Positions 37,380 to 45,850 of a stretch of DNA of 64,000 nucleotides are shown here, in pieces. The position numbers were made by a program, and so were the translations under genes. Source of the stretch: Thermoguttaceae bacterium (GTDB lineage Bacteria; Planctomycetota; Planctomycetia; Pirellulales; Thermoguttaceae); assembly GCA_017937485.1 (NCBI GenBank), contig JAGBDN010000083.1:57203-121202 (forward strand). The letters run 5' to 3'. The first letter of the stretch is position 1, and every line of letters begins with the position of its first letter. The notes below the pieces were generated by a model that saw only the letters and a list, made by a program, of their open reading frames with translations, was not told the origin of the DNA and did no database searches.

Positions 37380-37413
37380 TATTCCTTTTTCTCCGCCGTC
37401 GTTTCGCCGCCCG

Positions 37414-39480
37414 TCAACGCTCCAAAAAAAGCGCGCCATAAACCGCCAACGCCGTCAAAAGCCGATCAGTTCGCTCGACCGCGCCGCCGTCGAGAGACGA
37501 CAAACGCCCGAGCAACCGCTCCTCGTAAGCGGCGCGGATTCGGTCGACCGTTTCGTCGTCGAGTTCGCGCCGCCAACGCCGCCAAAAGTCGCGCAATTCC
37601 TTCTCCGCCGTTTCGTTTCCGGCGCAGGCGTCGTCGAACAGCGCGTCGAACCGACGCAGTTCCTCGTTCCAGCCGGGAAACTCCGCCGACAACGCCGCGA
37701 ACGGCGCCAACCGCAACCGCCGCGCGTTCCGCTCCGTCGAGCGTCGGTCGTCGACGTCGCGTTTCGCGCCGTCGCGCCGCGACGCTCGTCTCAAACGTTC
37801 CAACGCTTCGGCGCCGCGTTCGTCGAGCAGCGCGTTCAAATTCGACAGCCCGTCCAAACCGAGCGGTTCGTCGAACGCCCGTTCCGCGTCCACCAGTTCC
37901 AAAAACTCTTCAAAACGCACGGCGATTCCCTTGCGCTTCGTTCCGCCGGTTCCGACGACGCCGCCCTTTCCGGAAAAAACGCGCCGCAACGCTTCGAGCG
38001 TCGTCTCTTTGTCGCGTTCTTCTTCGAACTCGCGCTTGTCGTCGCCGGGTTCGTTTTCCTCTTCGGCGGCGGAGTCGTCGCGCTCTTCCGCGTCGCTCTC
38101 CCGCCCGTTTTTGGTCGCGGCCCATTCGTCTTCGAACGACGCGCCGGCGAAAATCTCGTCGAGCGATCGCGCTTTTTCGCCGTTTCGTTTCTCCTTATTA
38201 TCGTTTTTCTTTCGCGCCGCGTTTTTTTCACGACCTTTTTCCCGGTCGTTTTCCTCCGCCTCCGCCGCTCGCTCCGCCTCGGTCGGTTCGACGACTTTAA
38301 ACACAAACTTCGGCGCGACGCGCTCGTCCGGCTCCGAACGGTTTTCCAACGCTTCGTTCGCCGCGTCGACGCGCCATTGATCGTCGCCGTCCGAATCGCG
38401 CCAACCGCCCTCGAACTCGCCGTCGAAAAACGTTTCCTCGTCGTCCCGTTCGTCGTCCGACGCGCCGTCTTCGCCGTCAAACTCGCTCTCGTCGGCGAAA
38501 ACGTCCGCGGCGTCCGCTTCGTTCTTCTCGCCGCGAATCGCGCTCTCCAATCCCGAGCGCCAAGCCGCGCCCAGTTTCGCGACCTCCTCGCTCGACGCGA
38601 CGCGATCGGCGCCGTCGTCCCGCTCCTTTTGATAAAGGAAGAAGTCCTCCGCCATTCGCTCGTATAAATAGTCGACGCGGTTCCCCTTCAACGCCGTCTC
38701 GACCAACGCCGCCCAAGCGTTTTCAAGAGGATACGCGTCGTCGTTCTCGACGACGTCCCGCAAGTCGCAATACGTCGTTCCCGCTTCGACGCGCGGCCCT
38801 TCGACCCCGCGCCGCGTCGTCGCGCCGTTCAACCGCAACGACAAATCGCCGCGAAAACGAACGCCGACCGCGAACGTCAACGCCGGACGCCAATGTATCG
38901 GCGTCAACTCAAACAACGCCGCGACGACCAAAAACGCGTTGTAATCGGCGACGAACGTCGTTCGGCTCGAACCAAGAATCGCTTGAATCAGCGTCGTCAG
39001 CGCCCGCGTTCCCAAACGCGTCGTCGTTCGACGCAAGTCCTCCCGATCGATCCAAGGCGCCCGCGTTTCCAAACGGAACGCTTCGAGGCGCGCGCCCGGT
39101 CGGTAAAGAGAAAACTTCGCGGTGTTCAACGCCAAATGCAAGAGCGCGACCGGATTCGCGCCGCATTGGAAAAACGCGTCCTCTTCGACGAAAAACAGTT
39201 GAAAATAGAACGCGCCCTTTTCCGCGTCCGCGGTCGCCGGCGTCAGACGCCCGATCGCGAACGCGCCGCTCGGCGTCGGCAAGAAGAAAAGATTAAGCGG
39301 GTCGAACTCCGCGTCGAACGTTTCAAGCCGCGTCGCCCAATCGAGCGCCGCGGTCAAATCCGTCCGCGACGCGCCTTCGCTCGCGTCGACAAGAGCCGCT
39401 TCGTTGAGCCCGTTCGACGAACGTCGCGCCAAATTCACCGAAAACACCGCTTGTTCGACAAGAAAATAAGTCTCGTTCAT
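37414..39480 (-). CDS. large cytoplasmic protein of unknown function with acidic central region
   Basis: 688 residues with no signal peptide or membrane segment. Residues 1-290 are well ordered in composition (NETYFLVEQAVFSVNLARR, FFLPTPSGAFAIGRLTPA, FYFQLFFVEEDAF, APWIDREDLRR, YNAFLVVAALFELTPIHWRPALTF), suggesting an alpha/beta domain. Residues about 320-510 are highly acidic and charged low complexity, probably disordered. The last 170 residues are helical and Arg/Glu/Leu-rich. I recognise no family; the N-terminal part faintly recalls planctomycete proteins encoded next to MoxR/vWA genes, but this is not enough for a name. It is the first gene of the operon that continues with the 308-residue protein (34 nt gap) and the HtrA-like protease. 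Confidence 0.7.
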   Translation of the reverse strand: MNETYFLVEQAVFSVNLARRSSNGLNEAALVDASEGASRTDLTAALDWATRLETFDAEFDPLNLFFLPTPSGAFAIGRLTPATADAEKGAFYFQLFFVEEDAFFQCGANPVALLHLALNTAKFSLYRPGARLEAFRLETRAPWIDREDLRRTTTRLGTRALTTLIQAILGSSRTTFVADYNAFLVVAALFELTPIHWRPALTFAVGVRFRGDLSLRLNGATTRRGVEGPRVEAGTTYCDLRDVVENDDAYPLENAWAALVETALKGNRVDYLYERMAEDFFLYQKERDDGADRVASSEEVAKLGAAWRSGLESAIRGEKNEADAADVFADESEFDGEDGASDDERDDEETFFDGEFEGGWRDSDGDDQWRVDAANEALENRSEPDERVAPKFVFKVVEPTEAERAAEAEENDREKGREKNAARKKNDNKEKRNGEKARSLDEIFAGASFEDEWAATKNGRESDAEERDDSAAEEENEPGDDKREFEEERDKETTLEALRRVFSGKGGVVGTGGTKRKGIAVRFEEFLELVDAERAFDEPLGLDGLSNLNALLDERGAEALERLRRASRRDGAKRDVDDRRSTERNARRLRLAPFAALSAEFPGWNEELRRFDALFDDACAGNETAEKELRDFWRRWRRELDDETVDRIRAAYEERLLGRLSSLDGGAVERTDRLLTALAVYGALFLER

Positions 39481-39887
39481 CGTTCGCCGCTTTCAATCCG
39501 TTATTATCGTTTTATCCGTCTCGTTCGTTTCTCCGCCGTCGGCGCGCTCGTTCGAGTCCGCGCTTCAGAGTACGCCGCTCGCCGCCGTCGACGCAAAACC
39601 GCCTTCGACATTTTAACAAAATTTTGTCAAACTTCTACAAATCGCGCCGCTTTATTCGATTTTATTTTTTAAAACGATTCGCTGGAGCCCTTATTTTCCC
39701 TTCGATCGCTACCTTGCAAATAATCGCTAAAACCGCCGCCCTCCGCGCCCGTCGTATTCGTTGCGTCTCGCCCTTTTCGCCTGTTTTAACGTCTCGCCAA
39801 AACGCGCAAACCGTCATATTCAAACGCTTTTACCCATTTTAACGCGCGTTGCGTCGCCGTCGAAAGCGCGACGATCGTTTTCACTCG
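39481..39887. other. intergenic region, no gene seen
   Basis: AT-richer divergent spacer between the operon ending upstream and the HTH-receiver regulator. No convincing -35/-10 pair was found for the minus-strand operon; GATAAT near 39510 has no matching -35 box. Confidence 0.5.
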
Positions 39888-39893
39888 TATAAT
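39888..39893 (+). promoter_or_regulatory. candidate -10 box of the HTH-receiver gene
   Basis: TATAAT with no recognisable -35 element at 16-18 nt. If used, transcription begins near 39900 and the leader is about 500 nt. Confidence 0.4.
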
Positions 39894-40400
39894 TTGAACG
39901 AAAAAGAAAACGCGCTAAAGTCGGTCGACCGTTAATGCCGATGAGACCCCTACAACAGGGTCGACGAGTTTTTTCCGTCTAAGGCCGACAAAGGACATTC
40001 GCCCTAAAAAGCCGACGAACGGAATCTGCCCGCGACGCTAATTTCGAACGCGAAGTCAATTTCGCGTTCGAATTGTCCCGACGGTCGCGTTTCGCGATTT
40101 CGCCCGCGTTGAAATTGCCGGAAAAAATAATTTTCGCGATTATTCCGGTTTTTACTGATGACGGCGCGATTAAATCGCCGAAAACGTTACCAGTCAAACG
40201 GAGTCGAGCGCTTCCCGTTTACGAAGGCGCGCCCGTCCGCTATTTTTCGTTAAGTCTCGACCAACGTCGACGCCGCGCCTCGCGAAGGATCGCCTCGCGC
40301 AACGCGACGCTTCGGGACGACAAAATTTCGCGCCGAAACGGATTTTGGCAAGAAATTTCGTTGGATACCTAACGCGTACAATTTTATCGGAGAGTCAGCA
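39894..40400 (+). promoter_or_regulatory. long structured leader, attenuator-like
   Basis: Near the 5' end GACCC (39945-39949) and GGGTC (39958-39962) form a hairpin with loop CTACAACA. Alternatively GTCGACC (39924-39930) pairs with GGTCGAC (39959-39965). Either is followed by six T residues at 39969-39974, so premature termination is possible. Further on is a perfect 12-bp inverted repeat (40043-40072). The gene starts at 40401 with GGAG 8 nt upstream. No known riboswitch consensus was recognised. Confidence 0.5.
40043..40072. repeat. perfect 12-bp inverted repeat
   Basis: TTCGAACGCGAA (40043-40054) and TTCGCGTTCGAA (40061-40072) with a 6-nt GTCAAT spacer. No T tract on either side. It may be an RNA stem-loop in the leader or a DNA site for a dimeric regulator, possibly the HTH protein itself. 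Confidence 0.9.
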
Positions 40401-40973
40401 ATGAAGGTTTTCACCACCGGTCAGGTCGCCAAGATCTGCAAGGTCGCCCCTCGCACCGTCAGCAAATGGTTCGACTCCGGTCGCCTCAAGGGTTACCGCA
40501 TCCCGGGTTCGCAAGACCGCCGCATCCCGCGCGAATGCTTGATTAAATTCCTCAAAGAACACGGTATGCCGCTCGGCGACTTGGAAGACGAAACCTTGGC
40601 GAAGGTTTTGATCGTCGCGCAAGACCAAGTTCTTATTGAAAACGTTAAACGCGAACTGCCGACCGAAAAAGCGTTCAAAGTCGCGGTCGCCGCCAGCGGG
40701 TTCGACGCCGGCATTCAAGCCGAAAGTTTCCACCCGGACTGCATCATCGTCGACTTCTCGATCGGTCGCGCCGAAGCGTTGCAAATTTGCCAAAACCTCC
40801 GTCGCAACCCGGAATTTGGCGAAATCATCCTCATCGCTCTTCTGCCCGACGACGGCAGCAGCACGAGCTTCGATCGTTCCAGCATCAACGAAACGTTCCG
40901 CAAACCGTTCGACTCGGCTCTTCTCGCCGAACGTCTGCGTTCGTTGGTCGGTTCCAAGAAAGAACTCGTTTGA
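40401..40973 (+). CDS. helix-turn-helix plus receiver-domain regulator
   Basis: 190 residues. Residues 1-55 are a MerR/excisionase-type winged helix-turn-helix (TTGQVAKICKVAPRTVSKWFDSGRLKGYRIPGSQDRRIPRE motif, written here in part) that should bind DNA. Residues 68-185 form a response-regulator receiver: strand KVLIVAQ, presumed phosphoacceptor Asp118 in CIIVDFSIG, and Lys168 in FRKPFD. The acidic pair that binds Mg in typical receivers is reduced to A-Q-D at residues 73-75, and the usual Thr/Ser is replaced by the ALLPDD strand, so phosphorylation is uncertain. Domain order is reversed relative to classical response regulators. I recall very similar proteins as highly conserved across planctomycetes. 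It has no linked kinase; the orphan kinase at 48808 is 8 kb away. GGAG precedes the ATG. Confidence 0.9.
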   Translation: MKVFTTGQVAKICKVAPRTVSKWFDSGRLKGYRIPGSQDRRIPRECLIKFLKEHGMPLGDLEDETLAKVLIVAQDQVLIENVKRELPTEKAFKVAVAASGFDAGIQAESFHPDCIIVDFSIGRAEALQICQNLRRNPEFGEIILIALLPDDGSSTSFDRSSINETFRKPFDSALLAERLRSLVGSKKELV

Positions 40974-41408
40974 TCGTCTTTCGTCCGCGACGGAACTAAA
41001 AAGGATTTCGTTCCGGCGGCTTCCTCCGAGGAGCCGCGAAGTTTCCGACGAAAAGACGAAAAATAACGAAAGAAGTCGACCGCGCGCCGTCTCGTTTTGC
41101 GCTTACTCGCCGTTTTATTCGATTTTTTACCTTTAAAAAACGAACGAAACGCGCCGGTCGACTCTTTCTTTCCCGCTCCGAAAGCGACGCTCAAAACGCC
41201 GCCTTCGCGACGGTCGAACCGCTTTTCGCCCGCTAAAATCCCGAACCGACCGACGAAACGCGCAAGCGTCGACTCGGTCTTTTGGTCGTTTCTTGACGGT
41301 CGAGTTCGGCGCGACGGTTCCGCTCCGCGCCTTTTCCCGTCGCTCCCGCTTCTCCCCCGTTCCTTCCGTTTTTCCCGCTTTCTCCATTTTCCGCATTTTC
41401 CGCTTATT
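40974..41408. other. intergenic region with hairpin and pyrimidine tract
   Basis: GCGGCT (41018-41023) and AGCCGC (41034-41039) with inner CCT/AGG pairs make a compact hairpin about 45 nt after the regulator stop, without T tract. The final 85 nt before the dtd start are almost purely pyrimidine on the plus strand and contain no Shine-Dalgarno sequence. No gene seen. Confidence 0.5.
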
Positions 41409-41903
41409 ATGAGAGCTTGCGTTCAACGCGTCGCTTCCGCGAGCGTCGCAATCAAAACCGAAAACAACCGAATTTCCGGCCAAATCGACCGCGGTTTCCT
41501 CGTTTTACTCGGCGTCGGCGTCGGCGACGACGAAGAGGACGTCCGCTATTTGGCGAAAAAAGTCGCGTCGCTCCGCGTCTTCGAAGACGCCGAAGGCCGA
41601 ATGAACCTCAACTTGGCGCAAGTCGGCGGCGCCGCGCTCGTCGTCAGCCAATTCACTTTGTTCGGCGATTGCATTAAGGGAAACCGCCCCGGCTTCGTCG
41701 ACGCGGCCCCTCCGGAAACGGCGAACCGACTTTACGAACGCTTCGTCGCGGAGCTGCGCTCGCTCGGCGTCCCGACCGAAACCGGCGTTTTCCGCGCCGA
41801 TATGGCCGTTTCGCTCGTCAACGACGGCCCGGTAACCCTTTGGATCGACGCCGACGAACGCCCGGCGAAAAAAGCGAAACGAGCGCAAGAAGCGCAAAAT
41901 TAA
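41409..41903 (+). CDS. dtd: D-aminoacyl-tRNA deacylase
   Basis: 164 residues. DTD removes D-amino acids and glycine mischarged on tRNA, in the cytoplasm. The N-terminus MRACVQRVASASV matches the family start (M-R-A/V-V-I/L-Q-R-V). The two active-site signatures are intact: SQFTLFGD (residues 80-87) and the GP motif in NDGPVTLW (138-145), which provides the cross-subunit cis-Gly-Pro that rejects L-amino acids. Family length is about 145-150 residues; here a short Lys/Ala-rich tail (PAKKAKRAQEAQN) is added. The ATG at 41409 is the only possible start that keeps this N-terminus, yet it has no ribosome binding site, only a pyrimidine-rich tract. Confidence 0.96.
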   Translation: MRACVQRVASASVAIKTENNRISGQIDRGFLVLLGVGVGDDEEDVRYLAKKVASLRVFEDAEGRMNLNLAQVGGAALVVSQFTLFGDCIKGNRPGFVDAAPPETANRLYERFVAELRSLGVPTETGVFRADMAVSLVNDGPVTLWIDADERPAKKAKRAQEAQN

Positions 41904-42066
41904 AACGACGGCGCGACGCGACGCCAAGCGCCCGTCGAGTCCGCCCGCCCCGCAAAAAGCGTAAAATCGGAACGCTCGACCGTTAAAATCGAGAAAATTT
42001 GCCGTCGAAACGCAACTTTTGCCGCCGTCTCTTCGTCGAAACGGAAGCTCGCGCCGCAAAAACCGT

Positions 42067-42095
42067 TTGCGTCGTTCGCAATTTTTCGTTATAAT
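42067..42095 (+). promoter_or_regulatory. promoter of the beta-helix surface protein gene
   Basis: TTGCGT (42067-42072), 17-nt spacer, TATAAT (42090-42095). The start codon is at 42200, so the leader is about 97 nt; AGGAG lies 10 nt before it. Confidence 0.65.
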
Positions 42096-42199
42096 AGAAC
42101 GCGTCCGACGCCGCGCCGACCGGTCGCGTCGCCCGTAAAACCTCTTTTTCCCTTAAACCGCCTCCCCGTCGACGGCGACCGTTTAGGAGACCTTTTTCG

Positions 42200-45100
42200 A
42201 TGAAATTTTCGCGTTCCCGTTTTTCTTCGCAACCGTCGTCCGCGAACCGTCCCGCTCGGCGCTCGGCGCGCTTCGAACGTTTGGAAAACCGCGAGCTTCT
42301 CGCGTTGACGGTCGGTTCCGCCGACTTCAAAGCGTTGGCCGATTCCTTCGTCGCCGACGAAACGGACGACGCCGCGATCTGGGTAACGACGCTAGCCGAC
42401 TCTTCGTCGCAAACGGACGGCAAAATTTCCTTGCGAGAAGCGCTCGAATACGCCGGAACCCAAATCGACGGCAAAACGCTCTCGTCGACGGTTCGCTTTT
42501 CGCTCGGCGGAACGATCGAATTGTCGAAAACGTTGACGATTATTAATAAGGACGTAACGGTCGACGCGTCGGACGTCGGCGGCGTCGTCGTCGACCGCGG
42601 CGGCAAGGGGCAAGTTCTCCTCTTGACGAACGCGTCCGCGAGCGCCGAACGCTCCGTTTCGTTGATCGGCTTGACGCTGACCGGAGGCTCCGCGAACCCG
42701 TCGACGAACGGCGGAACGTACAAAGGCGTCGGCGTCCAAGTCGGCGCGCACTTCAATTTAACGGCGACGAACTGCGCGATCGTCGGAAACGTTTCGAGCG
42801 CCGCGCTCGGCGCCGGGATTTACGTCCAAGGCGGACGGCTGACGTTGGTCGACTCGGTCGTTTCGGACAACTCGGCGGGCGGCGCGTCGAGCGTCGGCGG
42901 CGGCGTTTACGTCGACGACGGCGATCTGACGCTGACGCGAACGACCGTCGCGAACAACTCGGCGGCGGTCGGCGGCGGCGTTTATTTGAAAGGCGGCTCG
43001 GCCGTTCTCGACGGCGCGCTTCTTTCCGACAACGCGGCGACGACCGGCGCGGGCGGCGGTTTTTACAACTTCGCCGGTTATCTCGACGTCGACAATTCGT
43101 CCTTTTTAAACAACTTCGCGTCGAACGCCGGGGGCGGCCTTTACAACGTCGGCGTCGAAGGGCGCGAAACGCTCGTCGTCGACGCGACCTTCGCCGAGAA
43201 CAAAGCGCAAAACGGCGGCGCGATCTTCGATTACGGCGGCGCGCTTTCCTTGACCGCCGCTCGTTTCGAACGGAACGAAGCGCGAGAATCGGGCGGCGCG
43301 CTTTACGTCGACGCGAACGCCGAACTCGAACTCGTCGACGCCGCGTTTGAGTCAAACCAAGCCGAAGGAAACGGCGGCGCGGCCTTCAACGCCGGCGTTT
43401 TGTCGGTCGTCGGCGCCCGATTCGACGGCGACGCAGCGGACGGCGACGGCGGTTCCGTTTTCTCGACCGGCTACTTCGAAATTCGCGACGCCGCCTTTGC
43501 GAACGCCTCCGCGACGAACGGCGGCGCGCTCGCCGTCGAAAACGCCAAAACCGGTTCGATCTCTTGGATTTTGGCGACGACGTTTGAAAACTGTTCCGCG
43601 AACGTCGGCGGCGCGATCTCGCTCGACGGTTTCCTTACCGCCGCGGAACTTCGTTTCGTCGATTGCCAAGCGACTTCGGGAGGCGGCGCCGTTTCGAACG
43701 CCGGAACGCTCGTTCTCTCCGGCGCCGATTTCGACGCTTGCGTCGCCGCGCTCGACGGCGGCGCCTTGTTGAACTGGAGCGGCGCGCAACTAACGCTCGC
43801 CGACGCGACCGTCGCGAACGCCGTTTCGACCGGCGAATCGGGCGGCGGGCTCGCAAATTACGGCGCGGCGAATCTTTCCGGCGTTTCGTTCGTCGGTTGC
43901 CAAGCCGGACTTTTCGGCGGCGCGCTCGTCAACGGCGGAACGCTCGGCGTCCGCGCTTCCCTTTTCGTCGAAAACTCGGCGAAAAACGGCGGCGCCGTCT
44001 CGAACGCAAGCTCCGGCGACGCGCTCTTTGAAAACTCGACCTTTTGGGCGAACCGCGCGACGCAAAACGGCGGCGCCGCGCACTGCGTCGGCAAAACGAC
44101 CTTCAAAAACGCTTACGTCGCCCGCAACGTCGCGTCGACCGCCGCGAGCGCCGCGACTTACCGCCATCCGGCGTCCGAATACGAGCCGACGTTCGACGCG
44201 AAATCGACGGTCGTCGCCAACGTCGCCGCGTCGAACGCCTCGACGCCGACCTTCGCCGACTCGATTCTCTTCCTCGACGCGGCGACGAACGCTCCGCTCG
44301 ACGGCGCGCCCCTTAATTTCGGCGACGTCGCGGTCAACGGCGCCGAAACGACGCGAACCGTCGAAATTTTGAACGCCGGCGCGCAAACGGTCGCCTTCTC
44401 GAAGCTCGCGATTTCCGGCGTCGACGCCGCGACGCTCCTTTACGAGTTCCGCCGCGCCGACGGTTCGACGGTCGACCCGACCGCGTTCGAACTCGCGCCC
44501 GGCGAAGTCGTTTACGCGACGCTGACGGTCGATCCGACGAAACTTGGCGCGAAATATTTCGCGTTCGACTGGACGGCGCGAACGGTCGCCGACGGTTCCG
44601 GCGCGCTCGGCCCGGCAAAAACGGCGCGACTTTCGGCGAGCGTCCAAGTCGAAAAACAAGCGTCGACGACCGTTTCGGGCGTTTCGTCGATTCAATTGAG
44701 CGTCGCGACCGAAGAGTCGTTCAACTTCGCGCTCAAAACGAAACCGACGTCGAACGTCGTCGTTTACTTGGCCGCGCCGGACGGCGTTCGCCTTTCGACC
44801 GACGTTCTCGTCTTCACTCCGGCGAACTACAACGTCGCGCAGTCGGTCGGCGTTTCGCTCGACGAAGCCTTCTTCGCCGACGGCGGCGCGCTCGGCGCTT
44901 CGGTCGTTATCGAACCGAAAATTTTGTCGTCCGAAACGGCGTTCCTCGGCGCGACGGTCGCGAACGTCGAACTTGCGGTCGCGCCTCGTTTGACGTTCGT
45001 CGGCGATTCGGTCGTCGATTTGAGCGCGATCGTCGGCGACGGAACGACCGTTTGGGACTTGAACGGCGACGGCTCGTTCGAAACGCGAACGCAAAACGGA

Positions 45101-45682
45101 ACGCCGACTTGGGTTTCCTCCGCCGACGTTAAGACGACCGCGAACTTCGTCGCTTATCAAACGATCGGCGCCGACGGCAAGAAGAAAACCGGTCGCGCCG
45201 AAGTGTTGCGCGTCGACGCGGCCCCGGTCGTCTCGGCGGAAACGACCGTTTTCTCGGCGCTTCCGGGCGTCGTTCGTCTTTCGCTGACGAGCCCCGACGC
45301 GGCGATTACCCGTTGGCGCGTCGATTGGGGGAACGGTCGCCCGGCGGACGTTTTGAACGAAACGTCGACCTCCGCGGTTTTCGGTTGCGTTTACGACGCC
45401 GACGGCGAATACGATATTCGCGTCGAACTCGTCGACGCCGACGGTCGCGGAACCGGCGTTTGGTCGTTCGTTGGAACGGTCGTCGTTTCCGGACTCGGAA
45501 CGTCGTCCGCCGTCTTCGCGGAACTCGGTTCGCTCGACGCGTCGTCCGAAACCGCCGACTTAACCGACTTCGCCGAATCGCTCGAAACGGACGCCGTCGC
45601 GCTTTCGTCGGCTCTTCTCGACGCGGAAAACGAACGCCGTCGGAACGTTTTCGCCGAAATCGACGAGTTGTTCGACCGTTAA
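42200..45682 (+). CDS. large surface beta-helix protein, Pmp-like repeats
   Basis: 1160 residues. The first 40 residues are Arg/Ser-rich with FERLENRELLAL (about 29-40), close to the planctomycete extracellular LEPR motif. Residues about 120-690 are a parallel beta-helix with many G-G-A/G-A/V/I/L rungs (NGGAIF, SGGALY, NGGAAF, GGAISL, DGGALL, FGGALV) and F-x-x-N motifs (FLNN, FAEN, FERN, FESN, FVEN), the same pair of signatures as in chlamydial Pmp autotransporters. Next is an ASPM/SPD-2/Hydin-like immunoglobulin domain (about 700-810, LNFGDVAVNGAETTRTVEILN), then PKD-like modules (about 920-1110, VDWGNGRPADV...YDADGEYDIRVELVDADG). There is no C-terminal autotransporter barrel. Likely an exported adhesin or envelope protein. 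Confidence 0.88.
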   Translation: MKFSRSRFSSQPSSANRPARRSARFERLENRELLALTVGSADFKALADSFVADETDDAAIWVTTLADSSSQTDGKISLREALEYAGTQIDGKTLSSTVRFSLGGTIELSKTLTIINKDVTVDASDVGGVVVDRGGKGQVLLLTNASASAERSVSLIGLTLTGGSANPSTNGGTYKGVGVQVGAHFNLTATNCAIVGNVSSAALGAGIYVQGGRLTLVDSVVSDNSAGGASSVGGGVYVDDGDLTLTRTTVANNSAAVGGGVYLKGGSAVLDGALLSDNAATTGAGGGFYNFAGYLDVDNSSFLNNFASNAGGGLYNVGVEGRETLVVDATFAENKAQNGGAIFDYGGALSLTAARFERNEARESGGALYVDANAELELVDAAFESNQAEGNGGAAFNAGVLSVVGARFDGDAADGDGGSVFSTGYFEIRDAAFANASATNGGALAVENAKTGSISWILATTFENCSANVGGAISLDGFLTAAELRFVDCQATSGGGAVSNAGTLVLSGADFDACVAALDGGALLNWSGAQLTLADATVANAVSTGESGGGLANYGAANLSGVSFVGCQAGLFGGALVNGGTLGVRASLFVENSAKNGGAVSNASSGDALFENSTFWANRATQNGGAAHCVGKTTFKNAYVARNVASTAASAATYRHPASEYEPTFDAKSTVVANVAASNASTPTFADSILFLDAATNAPLDGAPLNFGDVAVNGAETTRTVEILNAGAQTVAFSKLAISGVDAATLLYEFRRADGSTVDPTAFELAPGEVVYATLTVDPTKLGAKYFAFDWTARTVADGSGALGPAKTARLSASVQVEKQASTTVSGVSSIQLSVATEESFNFALKTKPTSNVVVYLAAPDGVRLSTDVLVFTPANYNVAQSVGVSLDEAFFADGGALGASVVIEPKILSSETAFLGATVANVELAVAPRLTFVGDSVVDLSAIVGDGTTVWDLNGDGSFETRTQNGTPTWVSSADVKTTANFVAYQTIGADGKKKTGRAEVLRVDAAPVVSAETTVFSALPGVVRLSLTSPDAAITRWRVDWGNGRPADVLNETSTSAVFGCVYDADGEYDIRVELVDADGRGTGVWSFVGTVVVSGLGTSSAVFAELGSLDASSETADLTDFAESLETDAVALSSALLDAENERRRNVFAEIDELFDR

Positions 45683-45760
45683 TCGCGCTCGCCGTCAAAG
45701 TCGCCGCGTTTTTTCCGCTTTAACAATCCAAAGGAACGCGACGACTCGACGCCAAATAAA

Positions 45761-45795
45761 AACGGCGAAACGCCCGCTTGGAGCGTTTCGCCGTT
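45761..45795. terminator. bidirectional terminator between convergent genes
   Basis: AACGGCGAAACGC (45761-45773) and GCGTTTCGCCGTT (45783-45795) form a perfect 13-bp stem with a 9-nt loop. On the minus strand it runs into TTTATTT, on the plus strand into CTTCGTTT, so it is stronger for the minus-strand lipoprotein gene. Confidence 0.85.
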
Positions 45796-45850
45796 CTTCG
45801 TTTCCTACTTTCGCCGCCGGTCGCTTCGAGCGTTTTCGGCGACGGTTCGG

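Noticed and set aside
39935..39970. Hammerhead or fluoride-riboswitch-like CGATGAG...CTAC segment
   Set aside because: The hammerhead GAAA core and the fluoride riboswitch GGCGATG start and pseudoknot are missing; only the attenuator-like hairpins are supported.
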